The notes beneath the pieces are model-generated. The model made no database searches and was not told the origin of the DNA. It worked only from the letters and a program-made list of their open reading frames with translations. The position numbers and the translations under genes are program-made. A DNA stretch of 64,000 nt from Collinsella phocaeensis (GTDB lineage Bacteria; Actinomycetota; Coriobacteriia; Coriobacteriales; Coriobacteriaceae): the NCBI RefSeq assembly GCF_900119895.1, contig NZ_FQLR01000004.1, positions 1,426,001 through 1,490,000 on the forward strand, given 5' to 3'. Shown here in pieces: positions 1-7,947 of this stretch; the stretch's first letter is position 1, and each line of letters opens with the position of its first letter.

Positions 1-1607
1 CCCGCGTGCGCGCCGCGCGCCTCGACTCCCCTTCCTGGTACAAGGAGAACCTCGACAACCTGATCCAGATCGCCCGCGCGCTCTCGAGCCGCTACACGCG
101 CTCCAAGGTCCGCAAGGCCATCCCGCATGACTACGCCTACATCATCGACGAGCTGCTGCACACGCATCCCGACGAGAACAACTACCGCGTGCGGTACCAC
201 GAGCGCATCATCGACTCCATCCTCGAGACCGCATCCGCCGACGACTTCATCCGCTCGCTCTCGGCTCTCATCAAGCGCCTCGCCGTCGATCACCTGCACC
301 TCGTCGGAGACGTGTTCGACCGCGGCGGCGGCGCAGCGAAGATCATGGACAGCCTGATGGAGTACCACTCCCTCGACATCCAGTGGGGAAACCACGACAT
401 CCTGTGGATGGGTGCGGCCGCGGGCGAGCCCGCCTGCATCGTGAGCGTGCTCCGCAACAACCTGCGCTACGACAACTACGAGATCCTGGAGAACGACTAC
501 GGCATCTCGCTGCGCGAGCTCGTCGCGTTCGCCGACCGGACCTATCGGGAGGACGATGGGCGCTCCCCTCTCATCAAGGCCATCAACGTGCTGCTCTTCA
601 AGCTCGAGGGGCAGATCATCGCGCGCCATCCGGAATTCGACATGGAAGACCGCCTGCTGCTGGACAAGATCGACGTCGACCGCGGAACCGTCTCCATCGC
701 CGGCACCGAGCACGCCCTCAACACCCGGGACTTCCCCACCCTCGATCCCGCGCATCCGTACCGTCTGACCGAGGACGAGCAGCGCATCGTCGACAAGCTC
801 GTCTACGAGTTCACCAGCGACGACCGCCTCAGCCGCCACGTGGAGTTCCTGTACAGCCACGGCTCGATCTACCTCGCGCGCAACGGCAACCTCCTGTTCC
901 ACGGCTGCGTCCCCATGAACGAGGACGGAACGTTCTCGAGCATGAACTGCATGGGCACCTGGCGCGCCGGCAAGGACTATCTGGACTTCTGCGACCGCAT
1001 AGCCCGCAAGGCCTGGCGCGACCGCGACCAAGAGGCCCTCGACTGGATGTGGTACCTGTGGATCGGCTTCAAATCGCCCATCTCGGGCCGCGTCGTCAAG
1101 ACCTTCGAGCGCTCCTATATCGATGACAGGTCCACCTGGGAGGAGCCCATGGACCCCTACTTCGAGCTGACGCACGACATCTACGCATGCGATGCGATCA
1201 TGCGGGAATTCGGGCTCATGCCCGGCTACGGCCACATCATCAACGGGCACACGCCCGTCAAGACCAAGAAGGGCGAGCAGCCCATCCGGGCAGACGGCCG
1301 CCTGCTCGTCATCGACGGCGGATTCTGCCAGGCCTACCACCCCAAGACGGGCATCGCGGGCTATACGCTCATCTCGAGTTCTCGCGGCATGCGCCTGAAG
1401 GCGCACGAGGCGTTCAAGAGCGTCGAGGAGGCGCTCACCCGCAATGCCGACATCCAGAGCGAGACCAACCGCTTCGACGTCGCCACGCGGCGGCTCATGG
1501 TCTCCGACACCGATACGGGCGAAGTCATCCGGGGGCAGATCAACGATCTGCGGTTGCTGCTCGACGCCTACCGCAACGGCACGATCGCGGAGCGCCGCCT
1601 GCGATAG
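1..1607 (+). CDS. fbp: Fructose-1,6-bisphosphatase class III, 5' truncated by window edge
   Basis: Hydrolyses fructose-1,6-bisphosphate to fructose-6-phosphate in gluconeogenesis, in the cytoplasm. The reading frame is open to the left edge. About 533 residues are visible against roughly 640-670 for the family, so the N-terminus lies outside the window. Metallophosphatase motifs are visible: GDVFDRGGG near residue 102 and GNHDILWMG near residue 126, followed by FKSPISGRVVKTFERSYIDD typical of the Firmicutes-type enzyme (FBPase_2 family) and a late NGHTPVK motif. The gene ends in TAG and is followed by a short hairpin. The family assignment is firm; the true start cannot be seen. Confidence 0.93.
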   Translation, partial: RVRAARLDSPSWYKENLDNLIQIARALSSRYTRSKVRKAIPHDYAYIIDELLHTHPDENNYRVRYHERIIDSILETASADDFIRSLSALIKRLAVDHLHLVGDVFDRGGGAAKIMDSLMEYHSLDIQWGNHDILWMGAAAGEPACIVSVLRNNLRYDNYEILENDYGISLRELVAFADRTYREDDGRSPLIKAINVLLFKLEGQIIARHPEFDMEDRLLLDKIDVDRGTVSIAGTEHALNTRDFPTLDPAHPYRLTEDEQRIVDKLVYEFTSDDRLSRHVEFLYSHGSIYLARNGNLLFHGCVPMNEDGTFSSMNCMGTWRAGKDYLDFCDRIARKAWRDRDQEALDWMWYLWIGFKSPISGRVVKTFERSYIDDRSTWEEPMDPYFELTHDIYACDAIMREFGLMPGYGHIINGHTPVKTKKGEQPIRADGRLLVIDGGFCQAYHPKTGIAGYTLISSSRGMRLKAHEAFKSVEEALTRNADIQSETNRFDVATRRLMVSDTDTGEVIRGQINDLRLLLDAYRNGTIAERRLR

Positions 1608-1639
1608 CCCTTACCGCTTGAACCGAGGCGCGCGATGCG

Positions 1640-1665
1640 GAATGCGCCCGATTGTGGGCGCATTC
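1640..1665 (+). terminator. Hairpin after fbp
   Basis: A perfect 10-bp inverted repeat (GAATGCGCCC / GGGCGCATTC) with a 6-nt loop lies 33 bp after the fbp stop. There is no clear U-run, so termination may be weak or factor-assisted. Confidence 0.4.
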
Positions 1666-1778
1666 TGATGACTTGGCGGGATCTGGTACGGCACCTTACA
1701 TTCTCTTTGCATATGGGATAGAGTGGTTGCGCTCGACGAGCCGAGTTGTCCATGGGAAACCGTACCGAGGAGGAGCAC

Positions 1779-2186
1779 GTGCGCGCAGCGCTCAGCAGCA
1801 CCGCGACGAAGCAGTTCGGCAGATTCGCCGTCGTGGGCCTGGTCTCCCTCGCCGTCGAATACTCCCTCCTGCTGTACATGGTCGAGGTCCAGAGCATCAA
1901 CTACCTGGTCGCCACCACCATTTCGTTTTTCGCCTCCGTCGTGGTGAACTACCTCCTGTCCATGCGGTACGTGTTCGAGCGCCGCGAGGACATCAGCCGC
2001 AAGCGCGAGTTCACGATTTTCGCCGTCCTCTCCGCCATCGGCCTCGGACTCAACGACCTGTACATGTTCATCGGCGTCGGCGTGCTCAACATCGGCTACC
2101 AAGCGATGAAGCTCATCTCCACGTTCTTCGTGACGTGGTACAACTTCTTCTCCCGTCGTCGATTCCTGGACGCCGGCAAGGCATAG
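1779..2186 (+). CDS. GtrA-family small membrane protein
   Basis: A roughly 135-residue protein of the GtrA/DPMS family, four-helix membrane proteins linked to cell-surface polysaccharide or undecaprenyl-linked sugar transfer. The typical motif FGRFAVVGLVSLAVEYSLL opens the first helix, followed by three more hydrophobic stretches and the family ending TWYNFFSRRRF. I chose the GTG at 1779 because GAGGAGG ends 5 nt before it. The upstream ATG at 1752 and TTG at 1746 have no such site and would add 9-11 polar residues. The gene is monocistronic: a perfect 11-bp stem terminator follows directly. The exact substrate cannot be read from sequence. Confidence 0.85.
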   Translation: MRAALSSTATKQFGRFAVVGLVSLAVEYSLLLYMVEVQSINYLVATTISFFASVVVNYLLSMRYVFERREDISRKREFTIFAVLSAIGLGLNDLYMFIGVGVLNIGYQAMKLISTFFVTWYNFFSRRRFLDAGKA

Positions 2187-2193
2187 GACCGCC

Positions 2194-2220
2194 AAGCGGA
2201 CCGGCTCGACCGGTCCGCTT
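2194..2220 (+). terminator. Rho-independent-type terminator after gtrA
   Basis: Perfect 11-bp stem AAGCGGACCGG / CCGGTCCGCTT with a 5-nt loop, 8 bp after the stop codon. It is followed by ATTTC, so the U-tract is short. Confidence 0.65.
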
Positions 2221-2415
2221 ATTTCAACTCGTGGAGGTCGCAACGGTCCGCTCGCGAGGCGAGCGCGGCGCGCGCCAGGCGGAATCCGGGCATCGCCGCG
2301 CTGTGCGACGGTCGCGCGTCGGCGAACCGCCGGAATTGCGGCGCGCACGGAAAGGCATGGCATGGCGTAACAGGGTCGAAATGTTCACTGCCGTCATCGC
2401 CTGATGTCTTTACTG

Positions 2416-2424
2416 TGCTATAGT
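2416..2424 (+). promoter_or_regulatory. Candidate extended -10 promoter of the ECF operon leader
   Basis: TG-C-TATAGT (TG at 2416, hexamer 2419-2424) resembles an extended -10 element. It sits about 70 bp upstream of the leader ORF, which would place the transcript start near 2431. No convincing -35 is seen. The rest of 2221-2415 holds no gene or clear repeat that I can recognise. Confidence 0.4.
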
Positions 2425-2491
2425 GCACATCGACGCGGAAAGCACCGCGTCTTGACGATTGACCTCGCTCACGCAGAAAGGAGCCACCAAG

Positions 2492-2563
2492 ATGATCTCG
2501 AACGTTTCCGTTTCCCTCAACAACTGGTGGTGGCGTGATGCGATTGCGGTCGGTCGACTGTAG
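2492..2563 (+). CDS. Tryptophan leader peptide (23 aa) of the ECF importer operon
   Basis: A 23-codon ORF with three consecutive Trp codons at 2525-2533 (context NNWWWRD), ending in TAG at 2561-2563. AAAGGAG at 2477-2483 lies 8 nt before the ATG, an excellent ribosome site for a peptide this small. Trp is rare in average proteins, so three in a row directly ahead of an attenuator-like RNA is the signature of a ribosome-stalling leader of the trpL type. Its role is regulatory: the moving ribosome reports on charged tRNA-Trp. It is too short for ordinary gene callers. Leader peptides of this kind are known ahead of trp genes in Actinobacteria and enterics; here the target is a transporter. Confidence 0.85.
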   Translation: MISNVSVSLNNWWWRDAIAVGRL

Positions 2564-2625
2564 GCTCCCTCACGCCTGTTTTCATCAGCATTCGTGAAGC
2601 CTCCGGTTTGACCGGGGGCTTTTTT
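2532..2625 (+). promoter_or_regulatory. Ribosome-mediated transcription attenuator (Trp)
   Basis: Three mutually exclusive stems can be drawn. Stem 1:2 pairs GGCGTGA (2532-2538, overlapping the third Trp codon) with TCACGCC (2570-2576). Stem 2:3, the antiterminator, pairs TCACG (2570-2574) plus GGCT (2563-2566) with CGTGAAGCC (2593-2601). Stem 3:4 is a terminator: AGCCTCCGGT (2598-2607) with ACCGGGGGCT (2611-2620), one G-U pair, then six T (2620-2625). A ribosome stalled on the Trp codons masks segment 1, frees 2:3 and permits read-through. A ribosome that reaches the stop codon covers segment 2 and lets the terminator form. Confidence 0.85.
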
Positions 2626-2700
2626 GCTGTCTCGCAGCAGCGAACGCCCCCCCCCCGGCCCCGCATCGCATCGCGCCCGCATCCATCGAAAGGAAGCGCC

Positions 2701-3264
2701 ATGGACACCCCGACCACCCAGCCCCGCACCGTCTCGACTTCTCAGCAGGAGGGCGGCCTCGACATCCGCTCCCTCGTCCTGCTCGCCATCCTGCTCGCCG
2801 CCGGGTTCATCCTCAACTTCACCGTCGGCCGCGCGATCTCGAGCGTCTCCGGCGGCCTCATCAGCCCCGAGTTCATCATCTCCGCCTTCTGCCTCACCAT
2901 CCTCATCGTCCGCCCGAGTGCGGCCCAGGCCCTCGCCATCGGCCTCATCTCGGCCGCCGTCATCCAGGTGACCACCACCTCCCCGTTCATCGACTTCGCC
3001 GCCGAAGGCGTCGCGGCCGTCGTCATGGCGCTCATCGTCAAGGCGGGCATGCGCGTCGGCGGCGAGAAGCTCGTCCCGCTCGTGGGGACCTTCGTCACGA
3101 CCGTCCTGTCCGGTCTCGTCTTCATGGTGATCAAGATGGCCCTCATCGGCGCGGTCATGGAGCTCGCCGCCGCCATGGTGCCCGTCATCGTGGCGACCGC
3201 CGTGTTCAACGCCATCCTCGTCCAAGCGCTCTACATCCCGCTGCGCCGCGTCCTCAAGGCTTAA
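2701..3264 (+). CDS. ECF transporter S component 1 (predicted tryptophan-specific)
   Basis: A 187-residue, highly hydrophobic membrane protein with about six predicted helices. It fits the size and layout of an ECF S component, the substrate-binding subunit that docks on a shared T/A/A' module. The ATG at 2701 follows GAAAGGAAG; an in-frame GTG/TTG start further upstream would fall in the attenuator and is rejected. It resembles TrpP-type proteins in general character (IRSLVLLAILLAAGFILNFTVG). The Trp leader upstream makes tryptophan or a close relative the most likely substrate, by inference. The next gene is an obvious paralogue. The fused ATPase and T subunit follow, so the operon is a self-contained importer. 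Confidence 0.8.
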   Translation: MDTPTTQPRTVSTSQQEGGLDIRSLVLLAILLAAGFILNFTVGRAISSVSGGLISPEFIISAFCLTILIVRPSAAQALAIGLISAAVIQVTTTSPFIDFAAEGVAAVVMALIVKAGMRVGGEKLVPLVGTFVTTVLSGLVFMVIKMALIGAVMELAAAMVPVIVATAVFNAILVQALYIPLRRVLKA

Positions 3265-3289
3265 AGGGGCCAGGCGAAGGCCCCTTTAA
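3261..3289 (+). terminator. Intercistronic hairpin between the two S-component genes
   Basis: Perfect 11-bp stem TTAAAGGGGCC / GGCCCCTTTAA with a 7-nt loop. Its left arm contains the TAA stop of the first gene. With no U-run after it, it may act as a partial terminator or an mRNA-stabilising element that sets the ratio of the two S components. Confidence 0.5.
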
Positions 3290-3341
3290 GCCTCACCCAT
3301 CAACCGCCATCTCGAACCCTGACATGAGCCAGGAGCCATCC

Positions 3342-3896
3342 ATGGACATCGATCCCAGCACCCAGGCGCGCACCGTCGCCTCCCCCATCCGCCGCGAAGC
3401 CGCCATCGGCTCGCTCGTCCTGCTCGCCGTCCTGCTCGCCGCCGGCTTCATCCTCAACCTGACCGTCGGCAACGCGCTCGCCGCCACCGGCATCAAGCCG
3501 CAGTTCATCATCTCGGCCTACACGCTCGCCATCCTGCTCACGAGTGCCGACGTGAGCCAGGCGGCCGTCTTCGGCCTCATCTCCGCCGCCGTGATCCAGT
3601 TCTCCACGTCCATCCCCGGGCTCAACTTCGCCACGGAACTCGCAGGGGCGACGTGCGCCGCCCTGATCGGACGGGCGGGCCTGCGCATCGCCGGGCGCGA
3701 CGTGACGCCCCTGGCGGCGGGCGGCCTCGCCACGCTCGTCTCCGGCACTCTCTTCGCCGTCGCCGGAACCCTGCTCATGGGCGCCGCGCTCCCCACCGTG
3801 CTGGTGAAGGTCCCGCTCGTGCTGGGAACCGCCGTCTTCAACGCGCTGGTCGTCCAGTGCCTCAGCGCCCCGCTGCGCGCCGCGCTCAACCGATAG
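3342..3896 (+). CDS. ECF transporter S component 2, paralogue of the preceding gene
   Basis: A 184-residue integral membrane protein clearly homologous to the preceding gene along its length. Shared blocks include SLVLLA.LLAAGFILN.TVG, FIISA, GLISAAVIQ and a common C-terminal GTAVFNAL.VQ-type segment. The ATG at 3342 is chosen because AGGAG lies 6 nt upstream and the resulting N-terminus (MD..P.TQ.RTV) lines up with that of the paralogue; the ATG at 3324 lacks this. Two S components ahead of one energising module suggest either two related substrates or a two-S complex. Substrate is not proven. A GC-rich hairpin (3909-3933) separates it from the ATPase gene. Confidence 0.8.
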   Translation: MDIDPSTQARTVASPIRREAAIGSLVLLAVLLAAGFILNLTVGNALAATGIKPQFIISAYTLAILLTSADVSQAAVFGLISAAVIQFSTSIPGLNFATELAGATCAALIGRAGLRIAGRDVTPLAAGGLATLVSGTLFAVAGTLLMGAALPTVLVKVPLVLGTAVFNALVVQCLSAPLRAALNR

Positions 3897-3908
3897 CCCC
3901 GCCCCGCG

Positions 3909-3933
3909 CCCCGACCGCACGATGCGGCCGGGG
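3909..3933 (+). other. Intercistronic hairpin before the ECF ATPase gene
   Basis: CCCCGACCGCA and TGCGGCCGGGG pair over 11 bp with one A-C mismatch and a 3-nt loop. No U-run follows. It lies inside the operon and could modulate read-through or mRNA decay. Confidence 0.35.
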
Positions 3934-3959
3934 CGGCTCCGTCCATCAGGAAGGCCTCC

Positions 3960-5729
3960 ATGGAACCGATCATCAGCATCGAACACGTTACGTTCCGCTA
4001 TGCGGACGCCACCGACCCCGCGCTCGTCGACATCGACCTCTCCATATCCGAGGGAAGCGTCGTCGGCGTCGTCGCGGCGGCGGGCGCCGGCAAGTCGACC
4101 CTCGCGGCGCTGCTCTCGGGAGCCGCGCCGCACCACTATGCCGGCGAGTTCTTCGGCGCCGTCCGCATCGCGGGCGCAGACACCTGCGACGTCTCGCTGA
4201 CCGACATCTCGCGCACGGTCGCAAGCGTCAGCCAGGACATCGATGCCCAGATGGTCGCATCCGTCGTCGAGGACGAGATCCTGTTCGGCCTCGAGAACTT
4301 CGGCGTGCCACACGATGAGATCGAGGGCAGGCTCGTCAGCGCGCTCGAGAACGTGGGCATCGCCGATCTCCGCGACCGTGAGATCGCGACGCTCTCGGGC
4401 GGCCAGAAGCAGAAAGTCGCCATCGCCGCCGCCCTCGCCCTTCGGCCCCGCGTGCTCGTGCTCGACGAACCCACCGCCGCGCTCGACCCCGTCAGCTCCC
4501 GTTCGGTTTTCGAGACCCTGCGGCGCGTCAACCGCGATCACGGCGTCACCGTCATCGTGATCGAGCAGGCAGTCGCCCTGCTGTCCGCCTATTGCGACCG
4601 CGTCGTCGTGCTCGATCACGGACGCGTCGCCCTCGACGGCGGCCCGCGCGAGGTCTTCGCGCAAGGCACGCGGCTGCGCCGGATCGGTGTCGACAGCCCA
4701 CGGTGCGCGCGCATCTCCAACAGTCTCGCTGCGGAAGGAATCCTCGAGGATCCCCTTCCGGCCCTCGACGTGGCATCGGCGCTCGCGCAGATCGATCGGA
4801 TCCTGCGCGCCCACGGGGTCGAGCCCGAGCCCCGCGCGACGGGCGCGGCGCGACCCCGCGTCCGCACCGCGGCGGGAGCAGGCGAGCCGGGCCCCGCTCC
4901 GCGCCCCGCGGTCCTGGAGCTGTCCGGCGTGGATTTCCGCTATCCTGCGGGCGGAGCCGGGGTGAGCGACCTCGCGCTCACAGTGCGCGCCGGCGAGATC
5001 ATGGGCGTCGTTGGCCAGAACGGAGCGGGCAAGACCACCCTCACCAAGCTCGTCAACGGCCTGCTCAAACCCTCGCGCGGCAGCGTCGTCGCGGCCGGCA
5101 TGGATACCGTCTCCGTCCCCGTCTCGAAACTCGCGACCCGCGTCGCCACGCTCTTCCAGAACCCGGACCGGCAGCTCTGCCAAAACACCGTCCTCGACGA
5201 AGTCGCCTTCGGGCTCATGCTGCACGGCACGCCGCGCGACGAGGCCCTGGAGCGCGCCCGGGCGGTCATCGACCGTTTCGGCCTTCCGGCTGCGGAAGCC
5301 CCCTTCTCGCTGTCGCGCGGCCAGCGCCAGCTGGTCGCCCTCGCGAGCACGGTCGTCCTCGACCCGGCCCTGGTGATCCTCGACGAGCCCACGAGCGGAC
5401 TCGACTACCGTGAATGCATGACCGTCATGGGGACCGTTCGCGAGATGGCGGAGCGCGGCTGCGGCGTGCTCATGGTCTGCCACGACATGGAGGTCGTCTC
5501 GGATTTCGCCGACCGGATCGCGGTCATGGCAGACGGCCGCATGCTCGCTTGCGGCCCCTCGCACGAGATCTTCTCCGACGCCGACCTCATGGCGCGCGCC
5601 TCGATTGCGCCCCCGAACGTGATCGACCTGGCCGCACGGCTTGCCGCCGAGGGCTATACCGCCTTCGCCGGCATCGAAGAGGTGTCGGGGATCGTCGACA
5701 CCGTGAAGGAGCTGATCTTCCATGACTAA
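3960..5729 (+). CDS. ECF transporter ATPase, two nucleotide-binding domains fused
   Basis: A 589-residue cytoplasmic ATPase that powers the importer. Domain 1 (about residues 1-240) has Walker A AAAGAGKST, signature LSGGQKQ and Walker B VLVLDEPTA. Domain 2 (about 315-560) has Walker A GQNGAGKTT, signature LSRGQRQ and Walker B LVILDEPTS, so the second signature is slightly atypical (R for G). In many bacteria the two ATPases are separate genes (EcfA1, EcfA2); here one chain carries both, joined by an Ala/Pro/Arg-rich linker. AGGAAGG precedes the ATG. The 3' end overlaps the T-component start by 8 nt, consistent with translational coupling. Confidence 0.92.
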   Translation: MEPIISIEHVTFRYADATDPALVDIDLSISEGSVVGVVAAAGAGKSTLAALLSGAAPHHYAGEFFGAVRIAGADTCDVSLTDISRTVASVSQDIDAQMVASVVEDEILFGLENFGVPHDEIEGRLVSALENVGIADLRDREIATLSGGQKQKVAIAAALALRPRVLVLDEPTAALDPVSSRSVFETLRRVNRDHGVTVIVIEQAVALLSAYCDRVVVLDHGRVALDGGPREVFAQGTRLRRIGVDSPRCARISNSLAAEGILEDPLPALDVASALAQIDRILRAHGVEPEPRATGAARPRVRTAAGAGEPGPAPRPAVLELSGVDFRYPAGGAGVSDLALTVRAGEIMGVVGQNGAGKTTLTKLVNGLLKPSRGSVVAAGMDTVSVPVSKLATRVATLFQNPDRQLCQNTVLDEVAFGLMLHGTPRDEALERARAVIDRFGLPAAEAPFSLSRGQRQLVALASTVVLDPALVILDEPTSGLDYRECMTVMGTVREMAERGCGVLMVCHDMEVVSDFADRIAVMADGRMLACGPSHEIFSDADLMARASIAPPNVIDLAARLAAEGYTAFAGIEEVSGIVDTVKELIFHD

Positions 5730-6468
5730 CGTCATCGACTACCTTCCGGGCGAAACCGTCCTGCACCGCCTGAACCCGGTCGCCAAGCTCGCGCTCGCCG
5801 CATGCATCATCCTTGCGACCTTTCTGGCCCAAAGCTTCCCCGCGCTCGTGGGGCTGCTCGCGCTCACGCTCTGCATGGGCGCCTACGCAGGATCCCTCGA
5901 ACGTCTTCTCGCGCTGCTCAAAGTGCTCGTTCCGCTCGGCGTCCTCATGCTCGTCCTGCAGACGCTCTTCGTGCGCACGGGGACCCCGCTCGCGCTCGGC
6001 ATCACCGACGAGGGGCTCGCGTCCGGAGCGCGCACGGCGCTGCGGCTGCTCGGCGTGGCGCTTCCGCTCATCCTCATGCTCACGGTCACGAAGCTCAACG
6101 ACCTCGCCAACGCATGCGTCGAGGTGCTCCACGTGCCCTACCGCTACGCCTTCACCTTCACCACCGCGCTGCGCTTCGTCCCGGTCTTCTCCCAGGAGAT
6201 GAACGCGATCATGGAGGCGCAGACCGCGCGCGGGGTGGAGTACGACACCCGAAACCCCATCAAGAAGCTGCGCCTCATGCTGCCGCTCTGCGTGCCCCTG
6301 CTTATCTCGAGCGTCGGCAAGACCGACGCCTGCGCGCTCGCGGCCGAGCAGCGCGGCTTCTACCTCAGGACGCGTGCGAGCAGCTACAAGCGCTACCCCC
6401 TGCGCGCCCTCGATGCCGGGGCGCTGGCGCTTGGCGTCGCGCTCGTTGCGGCCGCAGCGCTCCTGTAG
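5722..6468 (+). CDS. ecfT: ECF transporter transmembrane (T) component
   Basis: A 248-residue membrane protein of the CbiQ/EcfT family that couples the ATPases to the S components. It starts DYLPGETVLHRLNPVAKL, a recognisable EcfT opening, with several hydrophobic helices and two Ala-Arg-Gly-type coupling motifs in the cytoplasmic region: QTARGVEYDTRNP near residue 170 and AEQRGFYLRTRAS near 210. The ATG lies inside the end of the ATPase gene (8-nt overlap), so it is the last gene of the Trp-attenuated operon. A weak hairpin follows at 6484-6511. Confidence 0.9.
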   Translation: MTNVIDYLPGETVLHRLNPVAKLALAACIILATFLAQSFPALVGLLALTLCMGAYAGSLERLLALLKVLVPLGVLMLVLQTLFVRTGTPLALGITDEGLASGARTALRLLGVALPLILMLTVTKLNDLANACVEVLHVPYRYAFTFTTALRFVPVFSQEMNAIMEAQTARGVEYDTRNPIKKLRLMLPLCVPLLISSVGKTDACALAAEQRGFYLRTRASSYKRYPLRALDAGALALGVALVAAAALL

Positions 6469-6483
6469 CAGCCCGCACCCCCG

Positions 6484-6511
6484 CGCCGCATCCGCGCAAA
6501 CGGATGCGGCG
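6484..6511 (+). terminator. Hairpin after the ECF operon
   Basis: 11-bp stem CGCCGCATCCG / CGGATGCGGCG with a 6-nt loop, 16 bp after the ecfT stop. It lacks a U-run. Confidence 0.45.
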
Positions 6512-6607
6512 GCGCGGCCGCAGGGCCACCAAGCCGCGCGACGTGCCGAGCGGCCGGTCTTTCGCTACTATTGAAACCCCTAAGCGAACGAACCGTCCGG
6601 AGGGACC

Positions 6608-7564
6608 ATGAACGAATCCATCGATCGCGCCGAGTCGATTCCGGCGTTTCTCGTCGAAGCCGTCGAGGAGGCCTACGGAACCGATGACGCGCGGCGTGCG
6701 CTCGAAGGCATGCGCGACGCGGCCGAGCGGCCCGTCACGCTGCGCGCGAACACCCTGAAGGCGACTGCCGACGAGGTCGCACGCGCCCTGGATCGGGCAT
6801 CCATCGCCTATGAGCGGTGCCCATGGTATGAAGAGGCGTTCGTTCTCGACGCCGTGCGTGAACGGGCCGTCTGGGACCTCGATATCTATCGGGACGGCAA
6901 GGTCTACCTCCAAAGCCTGTCCTCCATGCTGCCCCCGCTCGCGCTCGGACCCCGGCCCGGCGCCGACATCCTCGACATGTGCGCGGCGCCCGGCGGCAAG
7001 ACGAGCCAGATAGCGGCCATGCTGGGCGGGGCAGCGCGCCTCACCGCCTGCGAGATGAATGGCCCGCGCGCCGAGAAGCTGACCTACAACCTGGCCAAAC
7101 TGGATGCAAGGAACGTGCAGGTCATGCACTGCGACGCACGCAAGCTGGACACATTTTTCTCGTTCGACCAGATCCTGCTCGACGCGCCCTGCACGGGCAG
7201 CGGCACCATAAGGGCGGGAGATGCCCGCGCGGCGCGCCATATGGACGCAAGGAGCCTCGAGCGCAGCACCCGCGCGCAACGCGCCCTGCTCGACCGCGCC
7301 CTGCGCGTACTCAAGCCCGGCGGAGAGCTGCTCTACTCCACATGCTCGATCCTTCCCGCCGAAAACGAGGAGCAGGTCGCGACCGCGCTGGCGCGGCATC
7401 GCGACTGCGAGATCGTCCCCATCGCGCTCGAGGGGGACTGGGAGACGCTCCCCTGCGGCGTCGAGGGAGCGCTCGTCGTCTGCCCGTCCCGTGAGTTTGA
7501 GGGCTTCTTCATGGCGAAGATGCGAAAGGACGCCAAGCCGGGGAACAGGGCGCGCCGGTCCTAG
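6608..7564 (+). CDS. RsmB/NOP2/Sun-family RNA m5C methyltransferase
   Basis: A 318-residue SAM-dependent methyltransferase expected to make 5-methylcytosine in rRNA (or possibly tRNA). The SAM-binding motif DMCAAPGGKT is near residue 122. The motif IV catalytic segment DAPCTGSGT lies near 195 and the motif VI segment STCSILPAENE near 245; the two cysteines of these motifs are the usual nucleophile and release cysteine. Length suits a minimal family member without the N-terminal NusB-like domain of RsmB or a long C-terminal PUA domain, so the exact target base is not assigned. GTCCGGAGGGACC precedes the ATG. The stop overlaps the end of a small convergent gene. Confidence 0.88.
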   Translation: MNESIDRAESIPAFLVEAVEEAYGTDDARRALEGMRDAAERPVTLRANTLKATADEVARALDRASIAYERCPWYEEAFVLDAVRERAVWDLDIYRDGKVYLQSLSSMLPPLALGPRPGADILDMCAAPGGKTSQIAAMLGGAARLTACEMNGPRAEKLTYNLAKLDARNVQVMHCDARKLDTFFSFDQILLDAPCTGSGTIRAGDARAARHMDARSLERSTRAQRALLDRALRVLKPGGELLYSTCSILPAENEEQVATALARHRDCEIVPIALEGDWETLPCGVEGALVVCPSREFEGFFMAKMRKDAKPGNRARRS

Positions 7565-7752
7565 GCGCGACGGCGTCCTCCCGGGGCGCCCGCGGAACCG
7601 CCGCGCAGGGCGTCGAGCTCGCGCCGGCGCTCCCGTCGGCCCTTCACGGCGGCGACGATGCCGTAGAGCGCCGCCGCCACGCAGATCGCACCCAGGCAGA
7701 GAAGCACCGGCGTTGCTATTTCCATGATGCCCATACCGCTCACCGTCCTCAT
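7561..7752 (-). CDS. Small single-pass membrane protein, unknown function
   Basis: A 63-residue ORF with one long hydrophobic segment (about residues 8-34) followed by a strongly basic tail (GRRERRRELDALRGG... GGRRRA). That is the layout of a small membrane protein with a cytoplasmic positive tail. The start could be the ATG at 7752 or an internal ATG six codons later; ribosome sites are weak for both. It is convergent with the methyltransferase and the two stop codons overlap. I do not recognise a family. It may be a real small gene or a fortuitous frame in GC-rich DNA. Confidence 0.45.
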   Translation of the reverse strand: MRTVSGMGIMEIATPVLLCLGAICVAAALYGIVAAVKGRRERRRELDALRGGSAGAPGGRRRA

Positions 7753-7947
7753 CGTTCACGCGCGGGCGCGAACGGGTATCGTAGTTGCTTCCGAAGAAGC
7801 CTAGCAGATTGACCGGACGCGCCGCACGCGGCGCACCACGCCGCAAAACCCACGCATCCTTCCGCACGCCAGTGGCCGCGCCGCGTGAAGCCGACGCGGG
7901 CCGAGGCGTTGCGGCCATCTACGACTCTGTGTACTGAGGAGGTCACC

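Noticed and set aside
3300-5735. Very long open frame on the minus strand opposite the ECF genes
   Set aside because: Composition is extreme (Asp/Gly/Glu/Arg/His-rich) and mirrors the codon bias of the plus-strand genes; no domain or ribosome site.
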